A stretch of DNA of 64,000 bases from Lysinibacillus boronitolerans JCM 21713 = 10a = NBRC 103108 (GTDB taxonomy: Bacteria; Bacillota; Bacilli; Bacillales_A; Planococcaceae): assembly GCF_000772935.1 (NCBI RefSeq), contig NZ_JPVR01000074.1, forward strand, positions 62,001-126,000, written 5' to 3'. Position numbers and translations under genes: made by a program. This document shows positions 44,305 through 54,598 of this stretch, one piece after another; the stretch's first letter is position 1; each line of letters opens with the position of its first letter. Below the pieces are notes generated by a model. That model saw only the letters and a list, made by a program, of their open reading frames with translations, was not told the DNA's origin and did not search any database.

Positions 44305-46254
44305 ATGAAACGAATTAGTTTAAGAAAGAAACTCATCTTTGCATTTTTAGTCATACTTCTCATTCCCGCACTTTTAATCGGGTATACCTCCTTTAAAAGT
44401 ACCAAAAATCAAATACTAGAAGAGCAGCAAGCAAGCGCCAAGGAAAGTGTGCGTATGCTTAATAGTAATATTACCAATACAATTGCTCCTAAAGTTCATG
44501 ACATCGAATATTTTGCCAAGAAAATAAATCAGTCTTATTTACAAGATGATAAAAAAGCTGAATTAAAAGGTCTTTTTCAGGAATATGTAAATACACACCC
44601 AGAAGTGGAACTAGTATATATAGGGACTGCTGATGGGCGAATCATTGATGAACCTGTCCATGACTATGCAAGTGATTATGATCCTCGGAAACGTCCTTGG
44701 TATATAGAAGCCATTGATAATAAAGGGCATGTATCCATCACTTCTCCGTATATCTCACAATCTACAAATAACATTGTTGTGACAGTCATGCAAGCTCTTC
44801 CTGATAATTCTGGCGTTATTGCCTTAGATTTAAATATCTCTCTTCTAAGTGCATTGACAGATCAAACACGTATCGGAGAAACGGGCTTTGCCTCTCTATT
44901 AGATAATAATAAGCTATATATTGCTCAAAAGGATAAGGAAAGCGGCACAGAGGCAACAGAAGAATATGTTTCAAAAGTTTACGAAAAACAGGAAGGTATT
45001 ATTACTGAAGGTGACCGTCATTTACGCTTTGAAACAAATGAAATCACAGGCTGGAAGATAATCGGTACAATGTTCATTGCAGAGGCTACTAACGCTGCTA
45101 CCTCAACCTTTACTATTACATTACTCATTATTGGTATTTCTATTATTGTAGGTATTATCTTTATGCTCTCAATGATTAAATCTATTGTTAACCCGATTAA
45201 ACAACTACAGCAAAGTGCTCTGAAAATTAGTGAAGGTGATTTGACAGAGTATATTGATATTCATACGAAAGATGAAATAGGACAGCTTGCTGAAGCATTT
45301 GTCTCAATGAAAGTTAGCTTAAAAAGGCTGATCCGCAATGTCGATCAAAGCTCACAACATGTTCAAACCTCAGCACAAGGTCTTTCAGCAAATGCTGAGC
45401 AAAATATCGCTGCATCTGAGCAAGTGACAGAGGCTATGCAACAGGTAGCAATTAGTACGGAAAAACAAACAACAGGAATCGATCAAAATGCTGTTTCTAT
45501 TGAGGAGATTGCAAAGGGTGTTGTAGAGGTAGCTGATAGTGCCCTACAAGTTTCAGACCTATCCAGCCAGGCCATCCAATTAGCCGAAGAAGGTAGTCAA
45601 TCTGTTGAGCACACGGTTAATCAAATGGTATCCATTCATGATTCTGTGACTCAATCCGATACGATGATTAAATCGCTATTTGATCGTACAAAAGAAATTG
45701 GCTCCATTATAGAAATTATTAGCGCTATTTCAGACCAAACAAACCTTCTTGCTCTGAATGCTGCTATTGAAGCAGCACGAGCTGGTGAACACGGTAAAGG
45801 CTTTGCAGTTGTAGCCGATGAAGTCCGTAAATTAGCGGAGCAATCTCATCAATCAGCAGAGCAAATTTCTACTCTGATTACAGGCATACAACAAGATACA
45901 GCTAAATCTGTACAAACAATGACAAAAGCTTCTGCAGACGTTCAAGAAGGATTACAGCTATCTGGGGATACGAAAAAGAAATTTACAAGTATCGTTGGAA
46001 GTCTTCGAGAAATTGCTCCAAAAATGGAGGATATATCAGCTTCAGCACAAGAAATGTCTGCCGTTGTTGAGGAGGTATCCGCAACTGCTATTGAACTGTC
46101 AGACCATGCAAAACTAAACGCAGCTGCATCTGAAGAGGTTGCCGCTTCAACGGAACAAACATTATCTTCCATGCAGGAAATCGCAACCTCTGCTAAAACA
46201 TTACTCGATATGGCAGATGAGTTACAAGGCTATGTAGATCGTTTTAATTACTAA
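44305..46254 (+). CDS. Methyl-accepting chemotaxis protein with Cache sensor (copy 2)
   Basis: 649 residues, same length and plan as the upstream copy: helix 1, double Cache ([27 protein letters not shown]), helix 2, HAMP and near-identical signalling domain. The Cache domains differ more than the C-terminal halves, as expected after duplication with ligand divergence. ATG 44305 follows AAGGAGG. A CodY-type box at 44154-44168 suggests nutrient control. Followed by a terminator shared with the convergent VOC gene. Confidence 0.93.
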   Translation: MKRISLRKKLIFAFLVILLIPALLIGYTSFKSTKNQILEEQQASAKESVRMLNSNITNTIAPKVHDIEYFAKKINQSYLQDDKKAELKGLFQEYVNTHPEVELVYIGTADGRIIDEPVHDYASDYDPRKRPWYIEAIDNKGHVSITSPYISQSTNNIVVTVMQALPDNSGVIALDLNISLLSALTDQTRIGETGFASLLDNNKLYIAQKDKESGTEATEEYVSKVYEKQEGIITEGDRHLRFETNEITGWKIIGTMFIAEATNAATSTFTITLLIIGISIIVGIIFMLSMIKSIVNPIKQLQQSALKISEGDLTEYIDIHTKDEIGQLAEAFVSMKVSLKRLIRNVDQSSQHVQTSAQGLSANAEQNIAASEQVTEAMQQVAISTEKQTTGIDQNAVSIEEIAKGVVEVADSALQVSDLSSQAIQLAEEGSQSVEHTVNQMVSIHDSVTQSDTMIKSLFDRTKEIGSIIEIISAISDQTNLLALNAAIEAARAGEHGKGFAVVADEVRKLAEQSHQSAEQISTLITGIQQDTAKSVQTMTKASADVQEGLQLSGDTKKKFTSIVGSLREIAPKMEDISASAQEMSAVVEEVSATAIELSDHAKLNAAASEEVAASTEQTLSSMQEIATSAKTLLDMADELQGYVDRFNY

Positions 46255-46255
46255 A

Positions 46256-46304
46256 TAAGAAAGCACGATGATACTTGGTTTAGCCCAATCATCGTGCTTT
46301 TATC
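46256..46304. terminator. Bidirectional terminator
   Basis: AAAGCACGATGAT (46260-46272) / ATCATCGTGCTTT (46288-46300), perfect 13-bp stem, between convergent chemoreceptor and VOC genes. Confidence 0.88.
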
Positions 46305-46315
46305 ATGCTATATTT

Positions 46316-46735
46316 TTATTCATTTACCTCATGGCTAAATTGCCATTCAACGCCAAATTTATCTGTAAGTGAGCCGTAACATTTGCTCCAAAATGTTTCT
46401 TGAAGCTCCATTCTCACGTTACCACCTTCTTTAAGCTTATCAAATGCTTGACGCATTTGCTCTTCATCATCGGATACAACAGCTAATGTGACATTGTTCC
46501 CTGTGGAAAATGGCATGCCTGGAAATGTATCTGAGAACATAATTCTACTACCGAATACTATAAGTCGTGTATGCATGACAAGATCTTTTGCTTCTTCTGG
46601 TAATGGGTAGTCTGGATTTTGTGGTGTCTCTCCAAACGTCATAATTTCAGCCTTGTCCGTATTAAAAACGTCTTCATAAAACGCAACTGCCTCTCGACAA
46701 TTTCCATTAAAATTTAAATAAACCTCTACTGCCAT
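46316..46735 (-). CDS. VOC-superfamily protein, PhnB-like
   Basis: 139 residues beginning MAVEVYLNFNGNCREAVAFYEDVF and ending DKFGVEWQFSHEVNE, the pattern of PhnB-like VOC proteins (3-demethylubiquinone-9 methyltransferase-like fold). Middle block LVMHTRLIVFGSRIMFSDTFPG. Function unknown in bacilli. ATG 46735 follows AAAGGAG. Divergent from guaC. Confidence 0.85.
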   Translation of the reverse strand: MAVEVYLNFNGNCREAVAFYEDVFNTDKAEIMTFGETPQNPDYPLPEEAKDLVMHTRLIVFGSRIMFSDTFPGMPFSTGNNVTLAVVSDDEEQMRQAFDKLKEGGNVRMELQETFWSKCYGSLTDKFGVEWQFSHEVNE

Positions 46736-46913
46736 TTTCAACACTCCTTTGTCATTTTTTGAAACAATTCTATTGTACATGGATTACAAATGATAACACA
46801 AATTATAACTAGAATATTTCATCTTCAAAGTAAGTTTGTTTGCTTTCTGTTTAAATTTTTTATTTATTTTCACAAATGCTTTGACATTTACTCAAAAATC
46901 ATGTAAATTACCA

Positions 46914-46957
46914 AATGGCGAACAATTTAAATTAAATCTTAAAAAATATTCGTATTT
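46914..46957. promoter_or_regulatory. Candidate PurR operator (two inverted PurBoxes) before guaC
   Basis: Two PurBox-like 13-mers facing each other: core CGAAC at 46919-46923 on the plus strand and CGAAT on the minus strand at 46952-46948. Each fits AWWWCCGAACWWT at about 11 of 13 positions and they are 18 bases apart, close to the 16-17 seen in B. subtilis. They overlap the guaC ribosome site region. Confidence 0.55.
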
Positions 46958-46971
46958 TAGGAGTGTATATA

Positions 46972-47955
46972 ATGGATAACGTATTTGACTATGAAGATAT
47001 TCAACTAATTCCCGCAAAATGTATTGTAGAAAGTCGTTCAGAATGTGATACTTCTGTTACTTTAGGTGGACACACTTTTAAACTTCCAGTAGTACCTGCA
47101 AATATGCAAACAATTATCGATGAAAATCTAGCGAAGAAACTTGCTGAAAACGGTTACTTTTACATCATGCACCGTTTCCAACCAGAAACTCGTCGTAACT
47201 TTATTCTAGAAATGCAAGGAAATGGCTTAATTGCTTCTATTAGCGTTGGTGTAAAAGATGAAGAATATTCATTTATCGAAGAATTAGCAGCTGCTAATTT
47301 GGTACCTGATTTTATTACAATTGATATTGCACATGGGCATTCAAATGCTGTTATTCGTATGATTCAGCATATTAAAAAGCATTTACCAAACAGCTTTGTC
47401 ATCGCAGGTAACGTAGGGACACCTGAAGCGGTACGTGAGCTTGAAAATGCTGGTGCAGATGCAACTAAAGTTGGGATTGGACCAGGTAAAGTATGTATTA
47501 CTAAAATCAAAACAGGATTTGGTACTGGAGGATGGCAACTAGCTGCACTACGTTGGTGTGCAAAGGCTGCTACAAAACCAATTATTGCTGATGGTGGTAT
47601 TCGTACACATGGAGATATCGCTAAATCAGTACGTTTTGGTGCTTCAATGGTAATGATCGGTTCATTATTTGCTGGTCATGAAGAATCACCTGGTGAAACA
47701 ATCGAAATCGAAGGTAGAACAGTGAAAGAATACTTCGGCTCTGCCTCTGAATTCCAAAAAGGCGAACGTAAAAACGTCGAAGGTAAGAAAATGTACGTTG
47801 AACATAAAGGTAGCATTAAAGATACATTAATCGAGATGCAACAAGATTTACAGTCATCTATTTCTTATGCTGGTGGCACAAAGCTAGAGGCTATTCGCAA
47901 TGTTGATTATGTAATCGTGAAAAACTCTATTTTCAACGGAGACAAAGTATACTAA
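46972..47955 (+). CDS. guaC: GMP reductase
   Basis: Converts GMP to IMP with NADPH, linking guanine to adenine nucleotide pools. 327 residues, IMPDH/GMPR barrel without CBS domains; catalytic Cys in [15 protein letters not shown], phosphate loop [14 protein letters not shown], and [13 protein letters not shown]. The opening [16 protein letters not shown] is typical of bacterial GuaC type 2. ATG 46972 follows TAGGAGTG. In B. subtilis guaC belongs to the PurR regulon, which agrees with the candidate PurBoxes. A strong terminator follows. Confidence 0.94.
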   Translation: MDNVFDYEDIQLIPAKCIVESRSECDTSVTLGGHTFKLPVVPANMQTIIDENLAKKLAENGYFYIMHRFQPETRRNFILEMQGNGLIASISVGVKDEEYSFIEELAAANLVPDFITIDIAHGHSNAVIRMIQHIKKHLPNSFVIAGNVGTPEAVRELENAGADATKVGIGPGKVCITKIKTGFGTGGWQLAALRWCAKAATKPIIADGGIRTHGDIAKSVRFGASMVMIGSLFAGHEESPGETIEIEGRTVKEYFGSASEFQKGERKNVEGKKMYVEHKGSIKDTLIEMQQDLQSSISYAGGTKLEAIRNVDYVIVKNSIFNGDKVY

Positions 47956-47988
47956 TCGGTGTAAACCCACTAAATCAAGATTCAATAT

Positions 47989-48043
47989 CACCCCAATTAA
48001 GAGCTGACTGTTACTGTTTACTCTTGATTGGGGCGATTTTTTT
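47989..48043 (+). terminator. Terminator of guaC
   Basis: CCCCAATTAAGAG (47991-48003) / CTCTTGATTGGGG (48021-48033), one wobble pair, followed by CGATTTTTTT. Confidence 0.88.
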
Positions 48044-48178
48044 AGGAACTATTTCTCTTACTTATTCAAAAAATGCTCTAAAATACGGTATTTATTTTCA
48101 GAATTTTCTATTTTATTAAAAAACTATATATTATAATAGAACTATATTGAAGTAATGAAGGAACGGGGGTTGTATCCA

Positions 48179-49909
48179 ATGAAATCAGTACGTAATAAAC
48201 TTGTTAGTCTTGCCATTATAGTTATTCTACTATCAACAGGACTAGTTGGGGCAGTCAATTATATTGTGGTGAAAGGAGAACTCGATCAGGTAGGTCGAGA
48301 TAGTCTTAAAAATGGCACACTTGGCATACTTGAACTAATTGCACAGTTAGATACTCAAGTTCAAAATGGAAAATTAACGCTAGAAGAGGCTCAGGAAAGC
48401 GCAAGAACTCAGATTGTTGGCAAAAAAATTGAAGATAATAAACGATCCATCGATAACCCTGTCAAATATGGAGATAATTTTTATTTCTATGCTTTCCAAG
48501 ATAGCGGTATGGTTGAAACCCATCCATCTCTTGAAGGAAAAAATATTTCAGACTTACAAACAGAGGATGGGCGCTATTTTGTACGAGAAATGATTGAAGC
48601 AGCAAATGCTGGAGGAGGATATGTACGTTATGATTGGGCCCTTCCCTCAAATCCTGATATCGTTGCGCCTAAGATTACTTATGTAGAAAAGGACAAGCAT
48701 TGGGGCTGGATTATAGCAGCTGGTACATACGAAATGGACTTTAATGCAGGTACGAATAATGTTTTATATTACACATTAGGCATGACCATCCTTGCAACGA
48801 TTATTGGTGTATCACTCTTCTGGTTCTTCTCTGGACGAATGACAACCTATATACGGAAAATTATGGTCATTACATCTGATATTGCTAAAGGCAAGCTAAC
48901 TGGTGATGACATACCTGTTACTACAGAAGATGAACTAGGTATACTAGCTAGTAATGTGAATAATATGAAACATAGCTTACATGAAATGGTCAACAATACA
49001 AAGGATAGTGCATCCCAAATGCGAGTTTCTTCAGAGATGCTGAGTGCCATTACTGAGGAGACGACTGCTTCTGCTGATGAAATTCATCAAGCCATCAATG
49101 ATATATCTAAGGGTGCTGTAGTACAAGCTGAGGAAGCAGAAATGGCCATTAATAAAGTTGAAACACTGTCCTCACTTATCTCAAATGCTACAAATAAATA
49201 TAGTGAGATTACAGAAAATATGAATATTATTAATCAATCTCAAGAAAATGGTAGAGAAAAAGTAGATGTATTACTGCAAAATTCAAGTGCGTTTACGCAA
49301 GTAATTGAGGAACTACGAACAAATTTCTCAAGCTTAACGAGCCAAATGAAAGAAATTCATCAAGTCGTTCAAACGATTACATCCATTTCCGAACAAACAA
49401 ATCTATTAGCACTAAATGCAAGTATTGAAGCAGCTCGTGCAGGTGAACATGGTAAAGGGTTTGCTGTCGTAGCTGAGGAAGTACGCCATTTATCAGAGGA
49501 TACGAATGAAGCCACTAATCGTGTTAGAAATCTATTACAGCGTATTGAGGTGGATACCGCTAATTCAGATGCAAAAATGATACACACGCTTCAACTTTCG
49601 CAAAATCAGGCAATGTCGATTTCGGAAGTAAAGGGTGCCTTTACTTCCCTAGCAGACTCCATTCATGACATTACAAAGCACCTTGTTTCTCTAGACAAAG
49701 GAATGAATGACATGGCGGAAAATCGAATAGTCGTGATGAACGCTATCAATGAAATTGCAAGTGTCGCTACACAATCTGCCGCAGCTACCGAACAAATTAA
49801 CGCCTCTATTGACGAACAAAAGTCAGCAGTGACATCTATCATGCACTCCTCTATGGAGCTTCATACAGAGGCAGAGCGTATGCACGACTTAGTAGAACGC
49901 TTTACGTGA
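48179..49909 (+). CDS. Methyl-accepting chemotaxis protein with single Cache sensor
   Basis: 576 residues. Helix 1 (about 8-28), single Cache_2-type sensor (about 35-185) with [29 protein letters not shown] and [11 protein letters not shown], helix 2 (about 200-220), HAMP and signalling coiled coil with tip [19 protein letters not shown] 48179 follows ACGGGGGT. A 12/15 CodY-like sequence (48093-48107) lies upstream. Not a close paralogue of the tandem pair. Confidence 0.92.
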   Translation: MKSVRNKLVSLAIIVILLSTGLVGAVNYIVVKGELDQVGRDSLKNGTLGILELIAQLDTQVQNGKLTLEEAQESARTQIVGKKIEDNKRSIDNPVKYGDNFYFYAFQDSGMVETHPSLEGKNISDLQTEDGRYFVREMIEAANAGGGYVRYDWALPSNPDIVAPKITYVEKDKHWGWIIAAGTYEMDFNAGTNNVLYYTLGMTILATIIGVSLFWFFSGRMTTYIRKIMVITSDIAKGKLTGDDIPVTTEDELGILASNVNNMKHSLHEMVNNTKDSASQMRVSSEMLSAITEETTASADEIHQAINDISKGAVVQAEEAEMAINKVETLSSLISNATNKYSEITENMNIINQSQENGREKVDVLLQNSSAFTQVIEELRTNFSSLTSQMKEIHQVVQTITSISEQTNLLALNASIEAARAGEHGKGFAVVAEEVRHLSEDTNEATNRVRNLLQRIEVDTANSDAKMIHTLQLSQNQAMSISEVKGAFTSLADSIHDITKHLVSLDKGMNDMAENRIVVMNAINEIASVATQSAAATEQINASIDEQKSAVTSIMHSSMELHTEAERMHDLVERFT

Positions 49910-49921
49910 CAAATACCATAT

Positions 49922-49957
49922 AAAAAAGAATGCTACGCATACCCGTAGCATTCTTCT
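49922..49957. terminator. Bidirectional terminator
   Basis: AGAATGCTACG (49927-49937) / CGTAGCATTCT (49944-49954), perfect, with A6 upstream and a T-rich tail. Confidence 0.88.
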
Positions 49958-49962
49958 TAACA

Positions 49963-50187
49963 TTATAGTTTGTTAATTACTGCGTGGATTGTTTCCTTAA
50001 GCTCTGCATCATGATCAGCAAGATCTACAAGATTTCCTAGACGTTCACGTAATACAGGGCGCTCAATTACTAATTTTTCATCAAGTACTTGTACCAGTAG
50101 CTCAATAATAAGACGATCACGAACATTCAACGCTTCTTCTAAACGTTCTGGTGTAATTTTCGCATCATTTTTTGCAGATTTTGCCAT
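49963..50187 (-). CDS. Small helical protein of unknown function
   Basis: 74 residues, no signal or membrane segment, charged and probably all helical (ITPERLEEALNVRDRLIIELLVQVLDEKLV). Ribosome site AAAGGGG precedes the ATG, and it shares a clear terminator with the chemoreceptor gene. I do not recognise a family. Confidence 0.7.
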   Translation of the reverse strand: MAKSAKNDAKITPERLEEALNVRDRLIIELLVQVLDEKLVIERPVLRERLGNLVDLADHDAELKETIHAVINKL

Positions 50188-50394
50188 TTCAAAAACCCCT
50201 TTTATATTTTATATTCATGCACATCTATTTTAGCATACCACTAAATTATTTTGAAAACTTTCTTTCAGAAAAATATACCAAAACTTTACAAAATCAATAG
50301 AAAAGATTTACGGCAAATTGTTATATTTATATCATAATACACTACTATACGACCATATGATGATGTATTTACAAGAATTGATTGGAGGAATTGG

Positions 50395-50847
50395 GTGAAT
50401 CAAAAAAATACGACTTATTTACAGCTCATTAAAGCTGTTCCGAAATCTCTACAGCTATTTCTCAATGTTTGCCTTGTACTATTAGCTCTAATCCTTTCTT
50501 TTTTGCTTATTAAGGAGCTAATTGAATTTCTTAAAATATTACTATTCGCTAAGGAAGATGGTGATTATAAATTATTCCTTGCCAATATACTTATTTTCTT
50601 TTTATATTTCGAATTCATCACAATGATAATTAAATATTTTAAGGAGGATTACCATTTTCCACTCCGTTACTTTATCTATATTGGTATAACAGCCATGATA
50701 CGATTAATTATTGTGGAGCATGACCATCCTCTAAATACGTTAATTTATTCATTAATTATCCTAATACTAATCATAAGCTACTTTATTATTAATATCACGC
50801 CACTTGAAAGGCCAACACGTTCTTCCATTCTCATTAAAAAAGAGTAA
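50395..50847 (+). CDS. PsiE-like membrane protein
   Basis: 150 residues with four membrane helices and the PsiE-family features FLKILLFAKEDGDYKLFLANILIFFLYFEFI and LRYFIYIGITAMIRLIIVEHD. In E. coli PsiE is phosphate-starvation-inducible; the role is unknown. Start is a GTG at 50395 behind TTGGAGGAATTGG. The terminator hairpin after it is shared with the convergent acetyltransferase gene. Confidence 0.85.
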   Translation: MNQKNTTYLQLIKAVPKSLQLFLNVCLVLLALILSFLLIKELIEFLKILLFAKEDGDYKLFLANILIFFLYFEFITMIIKYFKEDYHFPLRYFIYIGITAMIRLIIVEHDHPLNTLIYSLIILILIISYFIINITPLERPTRSSILIKKE

Positions 50848-50895
50848 AAGCCCTCAAGCCCATTCTAAAATGCCGATATACATGTGGGCTTTTCA
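50844..50895. terminator. Probable bidirectional terminator
   Basis: AAAAGCCC (50846-50853) or AAGCCCA (50856-50862) pairs with TGGGCTTTT (50885-50893); loop about 22-32 bases. It overlaps the end of the acetyltransferase gene. Confidence 0.5.
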
Positions 50896-52121
50896 AACAC
50901 ATAGAAAAATTGCTGTAAAGCCTGTAAATACTGAATATCGCTAATCTGTATTCGACTAAGCATAAATAGCTCTTGGACCGTTACTACGCCCATTAATAGT
51001 GATGAAAGCTCAGCCACATCTATCGTTACTTCAACATCATAGCTATCACTTTCTTTCATTTTAATTGTACCGTTAACAGCCTCAACAATAAGTTGCTGAT
51101 TATTTTTTGCCAGTAACGAATCCATAACATTCAATTTAAATGTCAAAGTGACACCGTTAAAATTGCGTGTTATTAGCTCATCAAAAAAGCCCTTCACATT
51201 AATAATACGGTACATTAGTCCAACTCCTGACACGGCATTTGCATGGTAGACACTTGGTATTAAATGATTTGTGCCATTTCTTACATCCCCTAAAAAGAAA
51301 TGGACATTTTCTTCTTGTGTATTCCATTCGATTCGGTTTACTTGGTCTGCCTGACTGTTTAAAAATGTACTAAGCTCTAGCAAAGCCTCAGGAGTTTCAT
51401 AGATCCACTCTTTAATCACCAAATTATTTAGCATAAAATTACTCTCGCTTTGTTTATTAAAAGAAAAGGCAATATAGCCCTGTACTGTACCTTCCTGTTC
51501 CATTGCAATCACATAGTGATCTGGATTATTAAAAATAAAGGATAGTTCTGATTGTGTTTTAAGAAACATTCCGTGTTTTTTAGCTACTACCCTGTTGTAG
51601 CATTCTACTAACTGTTGTTGATCTTCCACTGTCAAATATTTAAGGTGCTTTTTGGTTGGTCCTTTAGGGAAGCTTGAAGGCTCTACCAAGTATTGATAGA
51701 TTTTCGGTCCATAACCAAAACCCATTTTCTTATAAAAATCTGGTCTAAACGGATACAAAGCCACAAAGTGAATATTTTTATCTAAAAAAATGTTAAAGAA
51801 ATGTTGGATTAATTCTTTTGCAACCTTCTCTTTTTTATGTAATAAATCAACGGCAACAAGTCCTACCCCACCAACTGGTAGCATTTTAGAGAACAGATTC
51901 ATTTGAAAGTCATGTAGTCGCATACCACCAACGAGTTTGTCATTTTCCCAAAGTCCATAATAATGAAGAGATTCATCATTGTGCTGATTTTGCATAAATT
52001 GCTTTTTCAGCTGTTCTTTTGTTGTATGTGCCCCATTCAATCTTCCTGGATACGCTCCTACAACGATATTCACAAAGGCTACAAAATCTTGCTCTTTTAA
52101 TAATTTCTCTACAACCCTCAT
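50865..52121 (-). CDS. Eis-type GNAT N-acetyltransferase
   Basis: About 418 residues in the Eis layout: N-terminal GNAT fold (LWENDKLVGGMRLHDF, GVGLVAVDLLHKKEKVAKELIQHFF as acetyl-CoA-binding motif), second GNAT-like domain, and a C-terminal sterol-carrier-like domain (NGVTLTFKLNVMDSLLAKNN onward). Eis enzymes acetylate amines, including aminoglycosides in mycobacteria; the substrate here is unknown. The adjacent ATGs at 52124 and 52121 both follow GGAGGGG; the second has the better spacing. Confidence 0.86.
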   Translation of the reverse strand: MRVVEKLLKEQDFVAFVNIVVGAYPGRLNGAHTTKEQLKKQFMQNQHNDESLHYYGLWENDKLVGGMRLHDFQMNLFSKMLPVGGVGLVAVDLLHKKEKVAKELIQHFFNIFLDKNIHFVALYPFRPDFYKKMGFGYGPKIYQYLVEPSSFPKGPTKKHLKYLTVEDQQQLVECYNRVVAKKHGMFLKTQSELSFIFNNPDHYVIAMEQEGTVQGYIAFSFNKQSESNFMLNNLVIKEWIYETPEALLELSTFLNSQADQVNRIEWNTQEENVHFFLGDVRNGTNHLIPSVYHANAVSGVGLMYRIINVKGFFDELITRNFNGVTLTFKLNVMDSLLAKNNQQLIVEAVNGTIKMKESDSYDVEVTIDVAELSSLLMGVVTVQELFMLSRIQISDIQYLQALQQFFYVFEKPTCISAF

Positions 52122-52251
52122 CATGTCCCCTCCATTTTCAAATTGTTGCATGTTGTTCACGAATTTTTCACATTAATTTTTATACCCCATAATAACATAT
52201 ATTACCACGACCAAATAATGAGTACTGAAAATGATTAAAGGAGGAAAATGT

Positions 52252-53259
52252 ATGACTTTAATTGATTCGTATATTCACGAAGTGTCTAAAAGACTACATA
52301 AAAATAAACGTGAGAAAATCAAGGTTGAACTAAAGGCTACGATTGAGGATATGTTGCCAGATCACTATTCAGAAACCGAGGTGAAGGAAGTACTCAGGAA
52401 ACTTGGAAGCCCTGTAGAAGTTGCTGCAAGCTATCAGGATACTCCCCACTTTTTAATAGGTCCAGAGAATTTTGAGCAATATACAAGAACCATCAAGCTA
52501 ATTATACCTTGGGCAGTTCTCATTACGGTTATTGTTCAAATAATAGAGAAAATTGTTCTCTATTCTGGAGAAGAAGCATTGCTCACAACCATTATTACAG
52601 CATTTGCAGGGATCGTTGTTGCCATTATTGCTGTTTTATTTCACATTTTATTTTGGGTTACGGTTATTTTTATCATCAAGGACCGTTCTGGGGCTGAAAA
52701 GATTTCGATCCCTTTTTTGAAAGATACCAAGCCATGGTCACCTGATGATTTAGTACAGATTAAAAGGATTCCCAAAGATAAAATCATTCCTGTAAGTGAC
52801 ACGATCTTTAGCCTTTTAGGAATACTTATTTTTTCTTTTGTTTATTGGAATGCCTATCGTCTTTTAGGTATTTATACAACAAATGACAACGGCAGCTTGA
52901 AATTTGTTATGCCTATCTTTAATCAAACTATTTTACAATCGTTTGTTCCCATGGTCTTACTATGTATTATTCTAAGTCTCACTTTAACCTTATTAAAATG
53001 GCGTGCAGGACAGTGGACAATGCTTATTGCTATCACTAATGCCATACTTCAAAGTGTTGGAACGATTGTGTTTATTTTAATAGCGATACACCCAGATTTT
53101 ATTCATAGCGCCTCGATCCCTTATATTGCGGCTATTACAGAAACAACCTCAGCTAAAGTTGCCTTCACTATTGATAAAATCCTACTTGTCAGTATGATTA
53201 TTGCTGTTTTAGCAAATGCATTTGATATCTATCAAGGGTTTAAAAAAGCAAAAATATAA
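52252..53259 (+). CDS. HAAS-domain membrane protein
   Basis: 335 residues. The N-terminal helical HAAS domain (SYIHEVSKRLHKNKREKIKVELKATI ... EVLRKLGSPVEVAASYQDTP, 1-70) is followed by six or so membrane helices. HAAS proteins usually act with PadR regulators, but no PadR gene is adjacent here. ATG 52252 follows AAAGGAGG. Single gene; distinct from the PadR-HAAS pair at 59.8 kb. Confidence 0.8.
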   Translation: MTLIDSYIHEVSKRLHKNKREKIKVELKATIEDMLPDHYSETEVKEVLRKLGSPVEVAASYQDTPHFLIGPENFEQYTRTIKLIIPWAVLITVIVQIIEKIVLYSGEEALLTTIITAFAGIVVAIIAVLFHILFWVTVIFIIKDRSGAEKISIPFLKDTKPWSPDDLVQIKRIPKDKIIPVSDTIFSLLGILIFSFVYWNAYRLLGIYTTNDNGSLKFVMPIFNQTILQSFVPMVLLCIILSLTLTLLKWRAGQWTMLIAITNAILQSVGTIVFILIAIHPDFIHSASIPYIAAITETTSAKVAFTIDKILLVSMIIAVLANAFDIYQGFKKAKI

Positions 53260-53410
53260 ATTCCTTCTAATTCATGTATTTAGTAAATCACACATTCAAA
53301 TCGCCAAAATACCTTTATTCTTTGATGTTTTGTATAATGATAAAGTTGAAAGTATTTTATATACATGAAAAATAATCTGCACAATTCAATCAGAGTAAGG
53401 GGAAAGTACT

Positions 53411-54559
53411 ATGACCATTCTTCTAGTTGATGACAATCAAGTCAATTTATTTGTCATTGAGAAAATACTAAAAAATGCAGGTTATGAAAACTGTGTTTCT
53501 CTTTCATCTGCTTATGAGCTATTTGATTATTTACAATTAGATGCACCCAATGCGACAGGAAATTCAGTAGATTTAATTTTGTTAGATATTATGATGCCGG
53601 AAGTAGATGGTATTGAGGCCTGCAAACGTATTAAGCAAAATGAGAGATTGAAAGATATTCAAATCATTTTTGTTACAGCACTCGAGGATAAAAACAAACT
53701 GGCAGAAGCCCTCGACATTGGTGGCGTAGATTATATTACTAAACCAATTAATAAAACAGAGTTGCTTGCCAGAATGCGTGTTGCCTTACGTTTAAAGGCG
53801 GAATTAGACTGGCACACACAGCATGAAAAGAAAATACAATATGAACTTGATTTAGCTACCCATGTACAAAGGAGTCTTCTTAGCCCACCGTTAAATGAGA
53901 AGGACATCCGTATTGAAGTTTCATATTTACCATCCTCTAATTTAGCAGGGGATATGTATTACTGGTACAAAATAGACGATCATCGTTATGCCATAATATT
54001 ATTGGATATGATGGGTCATGGTATATCTGCAGCGCTGGTCTGTATGTTTATCTCCTCTGTTCTAAGAGAGGCGGTTAAGCAATTGGTCGAGCCTGAACTT
54101 GTCATTCAAGAACTGAACCGTTATATGACCCTATTGCAAGATGGGAAAGAGAATAATCTTTATTACTTTACAGCGATTTATTTAATCATTGACACAGAGC
54201 AAAAAACAGTCGAGTACATAAATGCTGGCCATCCTCCTGGATATGCACTAATCGATGAAAAAACATGTATTCCATTAGATCAGGGTAGCTGTGCAGTCGG
54301 CTTCTTTGATGAAATTAAAGTGAAAAAGCAATGTATTCAATATGAGCATGATATTCAAATTGTGTTATTTACTGACGGTGTATTAGAGGCAATGGGTCCT
54401 TGTGAACTAGAATCAGAAAAGCATTTGCAAACGCTAACATCCTCTAAGTGGGATTATTCGCAATGCCTAATCGATAACCTATTGCCTAAGGATAAACAAG
54501 AAAATCAGCCTGATGATATGTGTGTTTTAATGATTCAAGCTAGTTCTAATACTATATAA
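53411..54559 (+). CDS. Response regulator with PP2C phosphatase output (RsbY-like)
   Basis: 382 residues: receiver domain with phospho-acceptor D59 in LILLDIMMPEVDG and Lys in DYITKPIN, a helical linker, then a SpoIIE/RsbU-type PP2C phosphatase with metal-site blocks LAGDMYYWYKID, LLDMMGHGISAAL, FTDGVLEAMG and QPDDMCVLM. In B. cereus RsbY of this layout dephosphorylates RsbV to release SigB. Here rsbV, rsbW and sigB are not in the window, so the target anti-anti-sigma factor is unknown. Convergent with the CheR/hybrid-kinase pair. Confidence 0.87.
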   Translation: MTILLVDDNQVNLFVIEKILKNAGYENCVSLSSAYELFDYLQLDAPNATGNSVDLILLDIMMPEVDGIEACKRIKQNERLKDIQIIFVTALEDKNKLAEALDIGGVDYITKPINKTELLARMRVALRLKAELDWHTQHEKKIQYELDLATHVQRSLLSPPLNEKDIRIEVSYLPSSNLAGDMYYWYKIDDHRYAIILLDMMGHGISAALVCMFISSVLREAVKQLVEPELVIQELNRYMTLLQDGKENNLYYFTAIYLIIDTEQKTVEYINAGHPPGYALIDEKTCIPLDQGSCAVGFFDEIKVKKQCIQYEHDIQIVLFTDGVLEAMGPCELESEKHLQTLTSSKWDYSQCLIDNLLPKDKQENQPDDMCVLMIQASSNTI

Positions 54560-54592
54560 AAAAGCAGAGGCTATCGGTTAAAGATAGCCTCT
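54557..54592 (-). terminator. Terminator between RsbY-like and CheR-like genes
   Basis: GAGGCTATC (54567-54575) / GATAGCCTC (54583-54591), seven-base loop; T-run (GCTTTTTT) on the minus strand. Confidence 0.82.
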
Positions 54593-54598
54593 TACTCG

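Noticed and set aside
46800-46971. Purine riboswitch before guaC
   Set aside because: No conserved purine-aptamer core loops or expression-platform hairpin in this short leader.
52252-53259. PadR partner for the HAAS membrane protein
   Set aside because: No PadR gene lies on either side; the only PadR gene in the window belongs to the separate operon at 59.8 kb.
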